Counted from the first letter of the stretch, positions 1 through 6,399 are shown. The stretch is 8,653 bases of DNA from Bordetella parapertussis (GCA_943324725.2 CALPMR020000116.1:1-8653); one strand, 5' to 3'. Notes: generated by a model from the letters alone, not told the origin. Numbers and translations are program-made.

Positions 1-1
1 G

Positions 2-28
2 CTGGCGGCCATGATCCTGCCGCGCTGA
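2..28 (+). CDS. 3' end of an upstream coding sequence (partial, unidentified)
   Basis: The frame beginning at base 2 reads LAAMILPR and then TGA at 26-28, four bases before the cobB TTG start. Such close spacing suggests this is the C-terminus of a gene co-oriented with cobB. Eight residues are too few to identify a family. From memory of picocyanobacterial gene order, opcA (the glucose-6-phosphate dehydrogenase effector, downstream of zwf) often lies just before the cobyrinate a,c-diamide synthase gene, so OpcA is a reasonable but untested guess. Confidence 0.35.
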   Translation: MAAMILPR

Positions 29-32
29 GCCC

Positions 33-1565
33 TTGGGCTGCCTGATCGCCGCCCCCTGCAGCGGCAGTGGCAAGACGCTGCTGAGCCTCTGCCTGACCGC
101 CAGCGCCCGCCAGCGGGGCCAGAGCATCCAGCCCTTCAAGGTGGGACCCGACTACCTGGATCCCCAGTTGCTGGCGGCGGTGGCCCAGCGACCCTGCCGC
201 AATCTCGATCCCCTGCTTTGCGGAGCCGAATGGGTGCGGCGCTGCTACCGCTGGCATGGCAGCCGCGCCGATCGGGTGCTGATCGAAGGGGTGATGGGCC
301 TGTTCGACGGGCGCGGCCCCGGCAGCGAGGGCAGCTCGGCGGCGGTCGCTGCCCTGCTGGATCTGCCCGTGGTGCTGGTGGTGGAGGCCTCGCGCCAGGC
401 CGGCTCTCTGGCGGCCCTGGTGCGTGGCTTCCGCGATCACGGGCCGCCTGCTGTGAAGCTGGCGGGGGTGGTGCTCAACCGGGTGGGCAGCGAGCGCCAT
501 CGGGCCCTGCTGGCCGAAGCCCTGGCGTCGATTTCAGTGCCGCTGCTGGGGGTTCTGCCCCAGCACCCCAGCCTGGATCTGCCCTCGCGGCACCTCGGCC
601 TGCTGCCCCCGCAGGAACTCGATGATCTGGGGGAGCGGCAGCGCCTCTGGGCGCAGCTGGCCGAGGAGCATCTGGATCTGGAGCGGCTCTGGCCGCTGCT
701 GGAGCCCCCAGTCCCAGCGAAGCAGGACACCGACCCGATCAGCTGGGTGCTCTCCGGCCTGGCGGCTGAGAAGCAGGCACCGGCTCAACCACCACAGGGG
801 CCAGATCAGCCCCTGTGGCAGGCGCCAACAGAGCGTCCAACGCCGTTGCCCAGCCAGCAGCCCCTGCCGGTGGCGATCGCCAGTGATGCCGCCTTCCACT
901 TCCGCTACCCCGAGGCCAGCGAACTGCTGCGGGCCGTGGGCCTGGAGCCCCAGCCCTGGAGCCCCCTGGCCGACGATCCCCTGCCCCCGGACTGCCGGGC
1001 GGTGCTGCTGCCCGGGGGCTACCCGGAACTGCATGCCGAAACCCTGGCGGCCAGCCGGCGCAGCCTCAGCCAGCTGGCCCAGGCTGCCGGCGCCGGCCTG
1101 CCGATCGTGGCGGAATGTGGCGGCTTGTTACTGCTGGGCCAGCAGCTGGAAGATGGCGAGGGCCGCCGCCATGCAATGGCGGGCGTGCTGCCGCTGACGG
1201 CGCGACGCGGCCCCCTGAGCCTTGGCTACCGCGAGGCTGAGGCCAGTGTCGACGGCCTGCTGGTACGGCGCGGCGAACGCCTGATGGGTCACGAATTTCA
1301 CCGTTGGCAACTGGAGGCCGATCCGACGTTGGCAACAGCGGCGAGCTTGTGGCAGCTTGAAGGCTGGGGTTCTCCACGGAGGGCGGAAGGATGGACGAGC
1401 GCGAACATTCACGCAAGCTGGCTACATCTCCATTGGGCTGGGTGCCCGGGGATTCCCCGGAGGCTGGCCGCCGCAGCCGGGCAATTCGGGCTGCAGCCGC
1501 CGAACGGCGCTTTCTGCAACCCTCCGAACACCGTCTCAGTCCTCCCAGCGAGCGCTGGCGGCTGA
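33..1565 (+). CDS. cobB: cobyrinate a,c-diamide synthase (CobB/CbiA)
   Basis: Glutamine- and ATP-dependent amidation of the a and c carboxylates of cobyrinate, a cytoplasmic step of corrinoid (in cyanobacteria usually pseudocobalamin) synthesis. The 510-aa protein has an N-terminal dethiobiotin-synthetase-like ATPase domain: P-loop AAPCSGSGKT at residues 6-15, KVGPDYLDP at 36-44, LIEGVMGLFDG at 83-93, GVVLNR at 145-150. After a Pro/Gln-rich linker (about 225-278) comes a class I glutamine amidotransferase domain: LLPGGYPEL at 325-333, ECGG at 361-364 with the expected catalytic Cys362, GHEFH at 419-423, and NIHASWLHLHW at 458-468 near the end. The start is TTG at 33, because an in-frame stop lies at 12-14 and no ATG or GTG precedes the P-loop. 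The family is usually about 450-470 residues. The excess is the linker plus a roughly 25-residue tail (486-510) that lies over the acylphosphatase gene. Use of cobyrinate (CbiA type) rather than hydrogenobyrinate is assumed from the cyanobacterial setting. Confidence 0.95.
   Translation: MGCLIAAPCSGSGKTLLSLCLTASARQRGQSIQPFKVGPDYLDPQLLAAVAQRPCRNLDPLLCGAEWVRRCYRWHGSRADRVLIEGVMGLFDGRGPGSEGSSAAVAALLDLPVVLVVEASRQAGSLAALVRGFRDHGPPAVKLAGVVLNRVGSERHRALLAEALASISVPLLGVLPQHPSLDLPSRHLGLLPPQELDDLGERQRLWAQLAEEHLDLERLWPLLEPPVPAKQDTDPISWVLSGLAAEKQAPAQPPQGPDQPLWQAPTERPTPLPSQQPLPVAIASDAAFHFRYPEASELLRAVGLEPQPWSPLADDPLPPDCRAVLLPGGYPELHAETLAASRRSLSQLAQAAGAGLPIVAECGGLLLLGQQLEDGEGRRHAMAGVLPLTARRGPLSLGYREAEASVDGLLVRRGERLMGHEFHRWQLEADPTLATAASLWQLEGWGSPRRAEGWTSANIHASWLHLHWAGCPGIPRRLAAAAGQFGLQPPNGAFCNPPNTVSVLPASAGG
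873..880. repeat. HIP1 palindrome (GCGATCGC)
   Basis: Exact copy of the highly iterated palindrome of cyanobacteria, inside cobB at the start of its amidotransferase domain and embedded in GGCGATCGCC. It supports the taxonomic reading. Confidence 0.8.
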
Positions 1566-1816
1566 ACGTGCGCGGCCAGGTGCAGGGCGTGGGCTATCGG
1601 GCCGGCTGCCTCAAGCGCGCCAATGAGCTGGGCCTCAGTGGCTGGGTGCGCAATCTCGCCGATGGCTCGGTGGAGGTGGAAGCCGAGGGTGTCCCGTTGA
1701 TGCTCAGCGAACTGCAGCTGTGGTGCGAGAAGGGCCCCCAGGGCGCCCAGGTGAGCAGTGTGGCCAGCAGCCGCGTCCCCCCCACCGGATCGGACTGGTT
1801 TGATATCCGCCGCTGA
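1391..1816 (+). CDS. acyP: acylphosphatase
   Basis: Small cytoplasmic enzyme that hydrolyses carboxyl-phosphate bonds of acyl phosphates. The conserved domain is residues 55-141 (bases about 1553-1813): VRGQVQGVGYR carries the phosphate-binding loop and catalytic Arg70, and GWVRNLADGSVEVEAEG carries catalytic Asn88. The domain alone is about 88 residues, the normal family length. The start is unsure. ATG 1391 is preceded by GGAGGG (1378-1383) at ideal spacing, but gives a 54-residue non-domain extension overlapping cobB by 175 bases in another frame. TTG 1433 and GTG 1442 also overlap. GTG 1568 avoids overlap but cuts off the first beta strand. Third-position GC in the extension is lower than in the domain, so part of the extension may be untranslated. 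It probably shares a transcript with cobB and the phosphatase downstream. Its physiological substrate cannot be read from the sequence. Confidence 0.85.
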   Translation: MDEREHSRKLATSPLGWVPGDSPEAGRRSRAIRAAAAERRFLQPSEHRLSPPSERWRLNVRGQVQGVGYRAGCLKRANELGLSGWVRNLADGSVEVEAEGVPLMLSELQLWCEKGPQGAQVSSVASSRVPPTGSDWFDIRR

Positions 1817-2447
1817 CCCCAGGCCCAGCGGCGGCCTGGAGCTCTGGCTGCTGCGCCATGGCGCCACCGAATGGTCCCGCAACGGCCGCCATACGGGTCG
1901 CAGCGATCTGCCCCTGTTGGCCGAGGGAGAGGCCGAGGCCAGGGCCCTGGCAGCGTTGCTCCAGGGGGTGGCGTTCACGGCCGTGGCCACCAGCCCGCTG
2001 CAGCGGGCCCGCCGCACCTGCGAGCTGGCGGGCCTGGCCGAGGGCGCCCAGGTCTGGGACGATCTGCGCGAATGGGATTACGGCGACTACGAGGGCATCA
2101 CCACCGCCGAGATCCGCCGCAGCCGGAGCGATTGGACGATCTGGAGTCACGGCTGCCCGGCCGGGGAGGATGGCACAGCTGTTCAGATCCGCTGCGAACG
2201 GCTGATCGCCCGCGCCCTGACTTTGGCGAACCAACCGTCCGGAGCGAGCCCAGCGGCGAGCCGTGAGACGCCTTGCCGGATCGCCATGTTTGCCCACGGC
2301 CATCTGCTGCGCAGCCTGGCCGCCACCTGGCTCGGCCTCGGTGCCCGCGGCGGGGCCCTCTTCGTGCTTGGCACCGGCGGCTTCAGCGTGCTGGGCTACG
2401 AGCGAGACCAGCGGGCGTTGCTGCACTGGAACGTGACGATCCACTGA
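1800..2447 (+). CDS. histidine phosphatase family protein (phosphoglycerate-mutase-like, Shb17-like motifs)
   Basis: Two-histidine branch 1 phosphatase of 215 aa from the TTG at 1800. LWLLRHGATEW holds the phospho-accepting His20, TSPLQRARRT at 64-73 the conserved phosphate-pocket arginine, DDLREWDYGDYEG at 87-99 the acid Glu91, and FAHGH at 164-168 the second catalytic His166. Together with the GC-x(2)-GE stretch near residue 118, the motifs recall yeast Shb17 sedoheptulose-1,7-bisphosphatase as I remember it, so a sugar-phosphate substrate is plausible. Alpha-ribazole phosphatase (CobC) is the alternative suggested by the cobB neighbour. A true phosphoglycerate mutase is unlikely given the length and motifs. 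No ATG precedes the first motif. TTG 1800 overlaps the acylphosphatase end by 17 bases, and GTG 1758 would give 229 aa with a larger overlap. Close packing suggests translation coupled to the upstream gene. Confidence 0.88.
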   Translation: MISAADPRPSGGLELWLLRHGATEWSRNGRHTGRSDLPLLAEGEAEARALAALLQGVAFTAVATSPLQRARRTCELAGLAEGAQVWDDLREWDYGDYEGITTAEIRRSRSDWTIWSHGCPAGEDGTAVQIRCERLIARALTLANQPSGASPAASRETPCRIAMFAHGHLLRSLAATWLGLGARGGALFVLGTGGFSVLGYERDQRALLHWNVTIH

Positions 2448-2557
2448 ATCGCGGAGCTTGCCGGAAGGTTCTGAATCGCTTCAAGGGCCAACATTTTCAT
2501 CGCCCGCTGTTCCAGAGATGCCGCTCTTGTGACGGGCCTTGTCTGCAGGCGCGGCCC

Positions 2558-2574
2558 GCCGCAAGCGCTGCGGC
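2558..2574 (+). terminator. stem-loop, possible terminator after the cobB-acyP-phosphatase cluster
   Basis: GCCGCA (2558-2563), loop AGCGC, TGCGGC (2569-2574) form a perfect 6-bp GC-rich stem about 110 bases after the phosphatase stop. No T-run follows, so it is not a classical intrinsic terminator. It could act as a 3'-end stabiliser, or be chance in GC-rich DNA. Confidence 0.3.
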
Positions 2575-2575
2575 T

Positions 2576-2586
2576 GAGGTGACCTC
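2576..2586. promoter_or_regulatory. short perfect inverted repeat, possible operator half-sites
   Basis: GAGGT G ACCTC is an 11-base palindrome with a single central base, two bases after the preceding stem-loop and about 120 bases before the membrane-protein coding frame. Its position would suit an operator for that gene. It matches no binding site I recognise, and a palindrome this short can arise by chance. Confidence 0.2.
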
Positions 2587-2707
2587 TCGCGCTCTATCCA
2601 GACAGCCCTGGCAGCAGCCAGCCCTGAAGGCGATTCGCAGCGGCCGACCGGCCTGACGCTGGTGATCACCGCGACCGTCAGAATGGGAGCTGAGCTGCAA
2701 CCCGGCC

Positions 2708-3394
2708 CTGAACCTTGCGACCCTCTGGAGCGAACTGTTCGGCTTTGCCCTGGCGATCGGCTTCAGCCCCCTGCACATCGCCCTGCTGCTGTTGCTGCTG
2801 GTGGGCGCCGATCCCCTGCGCCGCGGCGGCTGGTTCGTCGCCGGCTGGCTGCTCATCTCCGCCCTGGAGGTGACCCTGCTGCTGACCGTGGGCCATGGCC
2901 TGCTGCTGAGCATGGACAAAGGCACCTCCCATCGCACCGGCCTCGATCTGCTGGCGGCCGGAGTGTTGATCGGGGTGGGCATGAAACAACTGCTCGACCG
3001 CAAGGAAGGCTCTGGGACGCCGGCCTGGGCCGGCCAGCTGGATCGTTTCTGCGCCATGCCACTGCTGCCGTTGCTGGGCCTGAGCGCCCTGGTTCAGGTG
3101 ATCAGCCCCGATGATGTTTTTCTCTATGCCAAAGCCAGCGGCGAACTGCTGGCGGCTGACCTTGGAACAGGCCAGGAGTTGCTGAGTGGCGGTCTGTTCA
3201 GCCTCGCCACCGGGTCGCTGCTGCTCGTGCCGTTTCTGGCGGTGCTGCTGCTGGGCCAGCAGCGGGTGCAGCCCGCCCTGCAAGGCGGCAAGCAATGGCT
3301 GTTCGGCAACGCCGACCTGATTGTCGGGGGGGCGAGCCTGCTGCTGGCCCTCTACTTCGGCTGGCAGGGTGTGGATGGACTCCGGCTCGGCTGA
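2708..3394 (+). CDS. GAP-family-like six-helix inner-membrane protein
   Basis: Hydrophobic membrane protein of unknown substrate. From residue L(2708) I count six likely membrane segments: residues about 10-32, 42-65, 75-96, 116-139, 155-180 and 198-222. GFSPLHIALLLLLL near the N-terminus followed by PLRRGGWFVAGWLL fits the GAP/Sap-type transporter-like fold (LysE superfamily relatives). The family match is from memory and the transported molecule is unknown. No ATG, GTG or TTG occurs in frame between the stop at 2663 and TTG 2792. Starting at 2792 would delete the first membrane segment, although the frame is clearly coding upstream. I placed the start at CTG 2708, where the sequence reads (M)NLATLWSELF. 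A non-standard CTG start or a one-base error linking ATG 2683 to this frame are both possible. It stands alone on the plus strand, converging with folC. Confidence 0.75.
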   Translation: MNLATLWSELFGFALAIGFSPLHIALLLLLLVGADPLRRGGWFVAGWLLISALEVTLLLTVGHGLLLSMDKGTSHRTGLDLLAAGVLIGVGMKQLLDRKEGSGTPAWAGQLDRFCAMPLLPLLGLSALVQVISPDDVFLYAKASGELLAADLGTGQELLSGGLFSLATGSLLLVPFLAVLLLGQQRVQPALQGGKQWLFGNADLIVGGASLLLALYFGWQGVDGLRLG

Positions 3395-3415
3395 GGGCCT
3401 GCAGCCGCAGGGCTC
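3393..3415 (+). terminator. imperfect stem-loop at the membrane-protein stop codon
   Basis: GAG, then CCTGC (3398-3402), loop AGCC, GCAGG (3407-3411), then CTC can pair with a small internal mismatch. The structure overlaps the stop codon, and no T-run follows on either strand. It is the best terminator candidate between the two convergent genes, but weak. Confidence 0.25.
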
Positions 3416-3579
3416 ATGGTCTGCTTGCAAAGCCCGTCCCATGGATCTCCACCTCAGCCAGTCACGGCGCAGAGACAGTCAGCTGCGAGCCAGTTCCTGG
3501 CCTGATGTCCCTGCTCGCCACGAACAAGGGAAGACTGACAAGCCTGGCATCAGAGCGTCCAGAACTGGAGCAAAGACCA
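3395..3579. other. convergent intergenic gap between the membrane-protein gene and folC
   Basis: No gene is supported here. Besides the stem-loop at 3393-3415 it contains two related small palindromes in mirrored orientation, CCAGTTCCTGG (3490-3500) and CCAGAACTGG (3559-3568). These could fold locally or pair with each other across about 58 bases with a one-base bulge. There is no U-rich tract typical of an intrinsic terminator on either strand. Confidence 0.4.
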
Positions 3580-4962
3580 TCAGTCCCCTGGATGGGCGAG
3601 CTGCTGATCCGCATGATGCCGAGCTCCCTCCGCGGGGTCCAGCAGCGGAATCACGGCACCGAGAAGATGCAATGAACCGCTCACCACGGGCAGAGGGCCT
3701 GGGGCCGTGAGCCAGTCCAGCCCCGCCACCAGATCGGTGGCTGCTTCGATCTGAGCGGCCAGGGCGGGTCGCTCGGCCACCAGCTCAGCCGCACTCCAGC
3801 TGAGGTGATCGGGAATGGCGACGATCGCCAGCCGATCCCCTGGAGCCAGCAGGGCGTCGAGCAGCTCCGGGGCCTGCTTGTGGCGCTGGATCCCCAGCAG
3901 CCAGCGGCGCGCCTGCTGTCGGTCGAGCTCCTGGCGCAGGGCCAGCGCCGCCGGTGGGTTGTGGGCGCCGTCGAGCAGCAGCTCGCGCCCCCGCCAGCGG
4001 CGGCGCTCCAGGCGGCCTGGCCAGCGGGCATCGGCCAGACCGCGGGCGATCGCGGCGGCGTCCACGGGCCAGCCGCGCTGCGCCAGGGCCTCGGCCATCG
4101 CCTGGGCCACGGCAGCGTTGCTGCGCTGCCAGATCCCGGCCAGTCCCAGCGGCGGGCCGCCTTGCTCCGGAGCCGCCAGGGGTTCGAGCCAGCGGAGCTC
4201 ACAGTCCCGCCGGCGGGCTTCAGCGTTGAGCACGGCCGCCACCTCGGGATGCTGAGGGGCACTGAACGCCAGGCTGCCTGGCCCCATCACAGCCGCTTTT
4301 TCGTGGGCGATCGCCGTCAGGGTGGGGCCCAGATGCTCGCGATGATCGAGGCCGATGTTGCCGAAGCCAATCAGGGAGCGCTGCGGATGGGCCGTGGTGG
4401 CATCGAGGCGCCCCCCCAGGCCCACCTCCAGAATCACCAGATCGGGGGCCTCGCTGGCGAAGCGATCGAAAGCGGCGGCGGTGAGCAGCTCGAAGGGGGT
4501 GAGCTGGTGGCGGCGGCCGATCAGCTGCCAGCGGGCCAGATCGGCGCGCAGCTGCTCGGCACTGATCCAGGCATCATCGAGCTGGATGCGCTCGCACCAG
4601 CTGACCAGATGGGGGGAGCGATAGCTGGCGCAACGCAGACCGGCGGCCCGCAGCATCGCGTGCAGCAGCGTGCAGATCGAGCCCTTGCCATTGGTGCCGG
4701 CCACCTGCACGGCGGCAAAGCGGCGCTCGGGATGGCCGCCCTCGCCCAGGGCGGCCGCCAGTCGCGCCAGCCCCAGATCGACACCGCGCCGGGCGAAGGG
4801 TTCCAGCAGGTCAGCGAGATCGACGGGGGCGGGCAGGCCAAGCGCGATCGGTTGCCCCGCCGATCCCCACTCGCCAGCACCCCCTCCGGAAGCAGCCCGT
4901 CCCGAAGCAGCGGCGCTCGGTGGCGGGGTTGCCGCGGAGCCGTCAAAGACCGGTGCGCACAC
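3580..4962 (-). CDS. folC: bifunctional dihydrofolate synthase / folylpolyglutamate synthase
   Basis: Cytoplasmic Mur-ligase-superfamily enzyme that adds glutamate to dihydropteroate and extends the gamma-glutamyl tail of folates using ATP. In the 460-aa protein the ATP loop GTNGKGS is at residues 89-95, SPHLVSWCERIQ at 116-127, LEVGLGGRLDATT at 178-190, NIGLDHREHLG at 202-212, HEKAAVMG at 220-227 (its Lys corresponds to the carbamylated lysine of the superfamily), LLLDGAHNPPA at 328-338 in the C-terminal domain, and VVSGSLHLLG near the end. The start is GTG at 4962-4960, the only usual start codon in frame before the conserved region. It gives an Ala/Gly/Pro/Ser-rich leader of about 46 residues without obvious function. 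Only one base separates it from the argD stop (TGA G GTG), so translational coupling to argD is likely. Confidence 0.96.
   Translation of the reverse strand: MCAPVFDGSAATPPPSAAASGRAASGGGAGEWGSAGQPIALGLPAPVDLADLLEPFARRGVDLGLARLAAALGEGGHPERRFAAVQVAGTNGKGSICTLLHAMLRAAGLRCASYRSPHLVSWCERIQLDDAWISAEQLRADLARWQLIGRRHQLTPFELLTAAAFDRFASEAPDLVILEVGLGGRLDATTAHPQRSLIGFGNIGLDHREHLGPTLTAIAHEKAAVMGPGSLAFSAPQHPEVAAVLNAEARRRDCELRWLEPLAAPEQGGPPLGLAGIWQRSNAAVAQAMAEALAQRGWPVDAAAIARGLADARWPGRLERRRWRGRELLLDGAHNPPAALALRQELDRQQARRWLLGIQRHKQAPELLDALLAPGDRLAIVAIPDHLSWSAAELVAERPALAAQIEAATDLVAGLDWLTAPGPLPVVSGSLHLLGAVIPLLDPAEGARHHADQQLAHPGD
4046..4053. repeat. HIP1 palindrome (GCGATCGC)
   Basis: Second exact HIP1 copy, within folC in the region encoding AAAIARGLA. 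Confidence 0.8.
4307..4314. repeat. HIP1 palindrome (GCGATCGC)
   Basis: Third exact HIP1 copy, within folC next to the HEKAAV motif and embedded in the ten-base form GGCGATCGCC. Confidence 0.8.
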
Positions 4963-4963
4963 C

Positions 4964-6181
4964 TCAGGTCAGGCTGATCAGAGCTTTCTCCAGGCGCTGG
5001 ATCAGCTTGCGCAGATGGCGGCGGCGGATCACCAGGGGGGGCACGATCCGCACCACCCGGGGGCCAGCCGGCACCAGCAGCAGCCCCTCCGCCATCGCCG
5101 CCTTGACCAGCTCGGGCGCCGTGGGGCCGTCCTCGGCCAGCACCACGCCCTGCAGCAGGCCCCAGCCACGAACCTCGGTGATCGCGCCGGGATGGCGTGC
5201 TGCCAGTGCGCTGAGCTGATCGATGAGGAACCGCTCCATGGCCTGCACATGGGGCAGGAGCTGGCGGCGCTCGATTTCGGCGATCACGGTGAGCGCGGCC
5301 TGGCAGGCGAAGGGATTGCCACCGAAAGTGCTGGCATGGTCGCCGGGGCGGAAGTGATCCACGGCGGCCTTCACCGCCAGGGCACCGATAGGGATGCCGC
5401 CACCCAAGCCCTTGGCCATGGTGAAAGCATCGGGTTCGACGCCAAGCCGACCGTGGCCCCACCAGTGGCCGCTGCGGCCGACACCGATCTGAACCTCATC
5501 GAAGATCAGCAGGATCTGCCGCTGATCACAGAGCTCCCGCACCCGGCGGAAGAAGGCCTCATCGCCAGGGATCACGCCTCCCTCGCCCTGAATCGGTTCG
5601 AGCAGCACGGCGGCCACCCGCGGCCCCTCGGCCTCGCAGTCGGACAGCAGCGCTTCAAAGGCACTGGTGTCGTTGTAGGGGAAATAGCGGAAGCCCTCCA
5701 CCATCGGCTCGAAGCCCTGGTGATATTTCGGTTGGCCCGTGGCGGTGACGGCGGCGAGGGTGCGGCCGTGGAAACTGGCCTCGGCCGACAGGATCACCGG
5801 CCGCTCGATGCCGCGCACCATGTGGCCATGCTTGCGGGCCAGCTTGATGGCGGCCTCGTTGGCCTCGGCGCCCGAATTGCAGAAAAACACCGCCTCAGCA
5901 GCGCTGCGCTCACAGATGGCCCGGGCCAGGGCCTCCTGTTCGGGAATCCGGTAAAGATTGGAGACGTGCTGAAGTTTGCCAAGCTGGCGGCAGAGGGCTC
6001 GGCGCAACACCGAATCACTGTGGCCGAGGGTGCAGACAGCGATGCCGGCCACCGCATCGAGGTAGCGACGGCCGTTGTTGTCGTAGAGCCAGACGCCCTT
6101 GCCACGCACCAACTCGAGCGGATAACGGGCGTAGGTGCCCATCACCGCCGACACATCGGAACTGGTTGGGGCCGCGGACAC
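4964..6181 (-). CDS. argD: acetylornithine aminotransferase (class III, PLP-dependent)
   Basis: Transaminates N-acetylglutamate semialdehyde with glutamate to N-acetylornithine, the fourth step of arginine synthesis, in the cytoplasm. It has 405 aa, normal for the family. Cofactor and active-site motifs are all present: NSGAEANEAAIKLAR at 102-116 (phosphate binding), FHGRT at 137-141, LEPIQGEGG at 194-202, IFDEVQIGVGR at 226-236 with Asp228 for the pyridine nitrogen, AKGLGGGIPIGA with Schiff-base Lys257, STFGGNP at 284-290, and VVRIVPPL at 376-383 with a likely substrate carboxylate arginine. The start is GTG 6181. GTG 6154 or ATG 6142 are later alternatives with no better ribosome-binding site. 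It lies downstream of tRNA-Leu(CAA) and a stem-loop, and leads into folC. Related succinylornithine or GABA aminotransferase roles are possible, but the cyanobacterial context favours ArgD. Confidence 0.95.
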   Translation of the reverse strand: MSAAPTSSDVSAVMGTYARYPLELVRGKGVWLYDNNGRRYLDAVAGIAVCTLGHSDSVLRRALCRQLGKLQHVSNLYRIPEQEALARAICERSAAEAVFFCNSGAEANEAAIKLARKHGHMVRGIERPVILSAEASFHGRTLAAVTATGQPKYHQGFEPMVEGFRYFPYNDTSAFEALLSDCEAEGPRVAAVLLEPIQGEGGVIPGDEAFFRRVRELCDQRQILLIFDEVQIGVGRSGHWWGHGRLGVEPDAFTMAKGLGGGIPIGALAVKAAVDHFRPGDHASTFGGNPFACQAALTVIAEIERRQLLPHVQAMERFLIDQLSALAARHPGAITEVRGWGLLQGVVLAEDGPTAPELVKAAMAEGLLLVPAGPRVVRIVPPLVIRRRHLRKLIQRLEKALISLT

Positions 6182-6212
6182 CTTGGATCAGGCAGGGAGT
6201 GACGACGATGAA

Positions 6213-6232
6213 GCAGCACGCTGAGGTGCTGC
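6213..6232 (-). terminator. stem-loop between tRNA-Leu(CAA) and argD, probable terminator or leader hairpin
   Basis: On the minus strand GCAGCAC, loop CTCAGC, GTGCTGC make a perfect 7-bp stem, followed by TTCATC. It begins 20 bases past the tRNA 3' end and ends 31 bases before the argD GTG. A second small inverted repeat (ACTCC/GGAGT, 6238-6249) lies between it and the tRNA. The pair could end the murA/tRNA transcript, or serve as a processing structure in an argD leader. The T-run is short. Confidence 0.5.
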
Positions 6233-6252
6233 AGGGGACTCCGAGGAGTTGA

Positions 6253-6334
6253 TGGGAGCGGTGGGACTCGAACCCACAAACCCGAAGGCGCTCGATTTTG
6301 AGTCGAGTCCGTCTACCAATTCCGGCACGCTCCC
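6253..6334 (-). tRNA. tRNA-Leu (anticodon CAA, decodes UUG)
   Basis: The 82-base class II cloverleaf reads on the minus strand: acceptor GGGAGCG/CGCTCCC, D arm with GAATTGGTAGA, anticodon stem CTCGA/TCGAG around loop CTCAAAA (anticodon CAA), long variable arm GCC-TTCG-GGT, and T arm GTGGG TTCGAGT CCCAC. The discriminator is A. CCA is not encoded, because the next bases are TC, so it must be added after transcription. It sits between murA and argD on the same strand, 65 bases after the murA stop. Confidence 0.97.
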
Positions 6335-6399
6335 GCGTTGGTGATCTTAGTCCTCAAGCTGAGCTGAGACGGGACCGGTGCTGAACGGCCCCGCCAGGC

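Larger units (their letters stand above)
2448..2707. other. 260-bp intergenic gap with inverted repeats
   Basis: No convincing gene lies between the phosphatase stop and the membrane-protein coding frame. Reading frames here lack recognisable motifs. Two tight inverted repeats (2558-2574 and 2576-2586) sit in the middle and are listed separately. I cannot point to a clear -35/-10 pair. The first in-frame stop upstream of the membrane protein is TGA at 2663-2665, so the frame is open from 2666. Confidence 0.5.

Noticed and set aside
2448..2656. Possible small gene in the gap after the phosphatase
   Set aside because: Frames in this gap have no start with a ribosome-binding site, no motif, and run on from shadow frames of the phosphatase.
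2678..3442. 254-aa minus-strand frame very rich in Gln and Ala
   Set aside because: The Gln richness is the reverse complement of the CTG leucine codons of the membrane protein, so it is not a gene.
3805..4977. 390-aa plus-strand open frame opposite folC
   Set aside because: It is a shadow of folC, rich in Gly/Ala/Gln with no domain signal.
4670..6202. 510-aa open frame on the plus strand opposite argD and folC
   Set aside because: It has no recognisable motif, has composition typical of antisense GC-rich frames, and lies over two well-identified genes with intact catalytic motifs.
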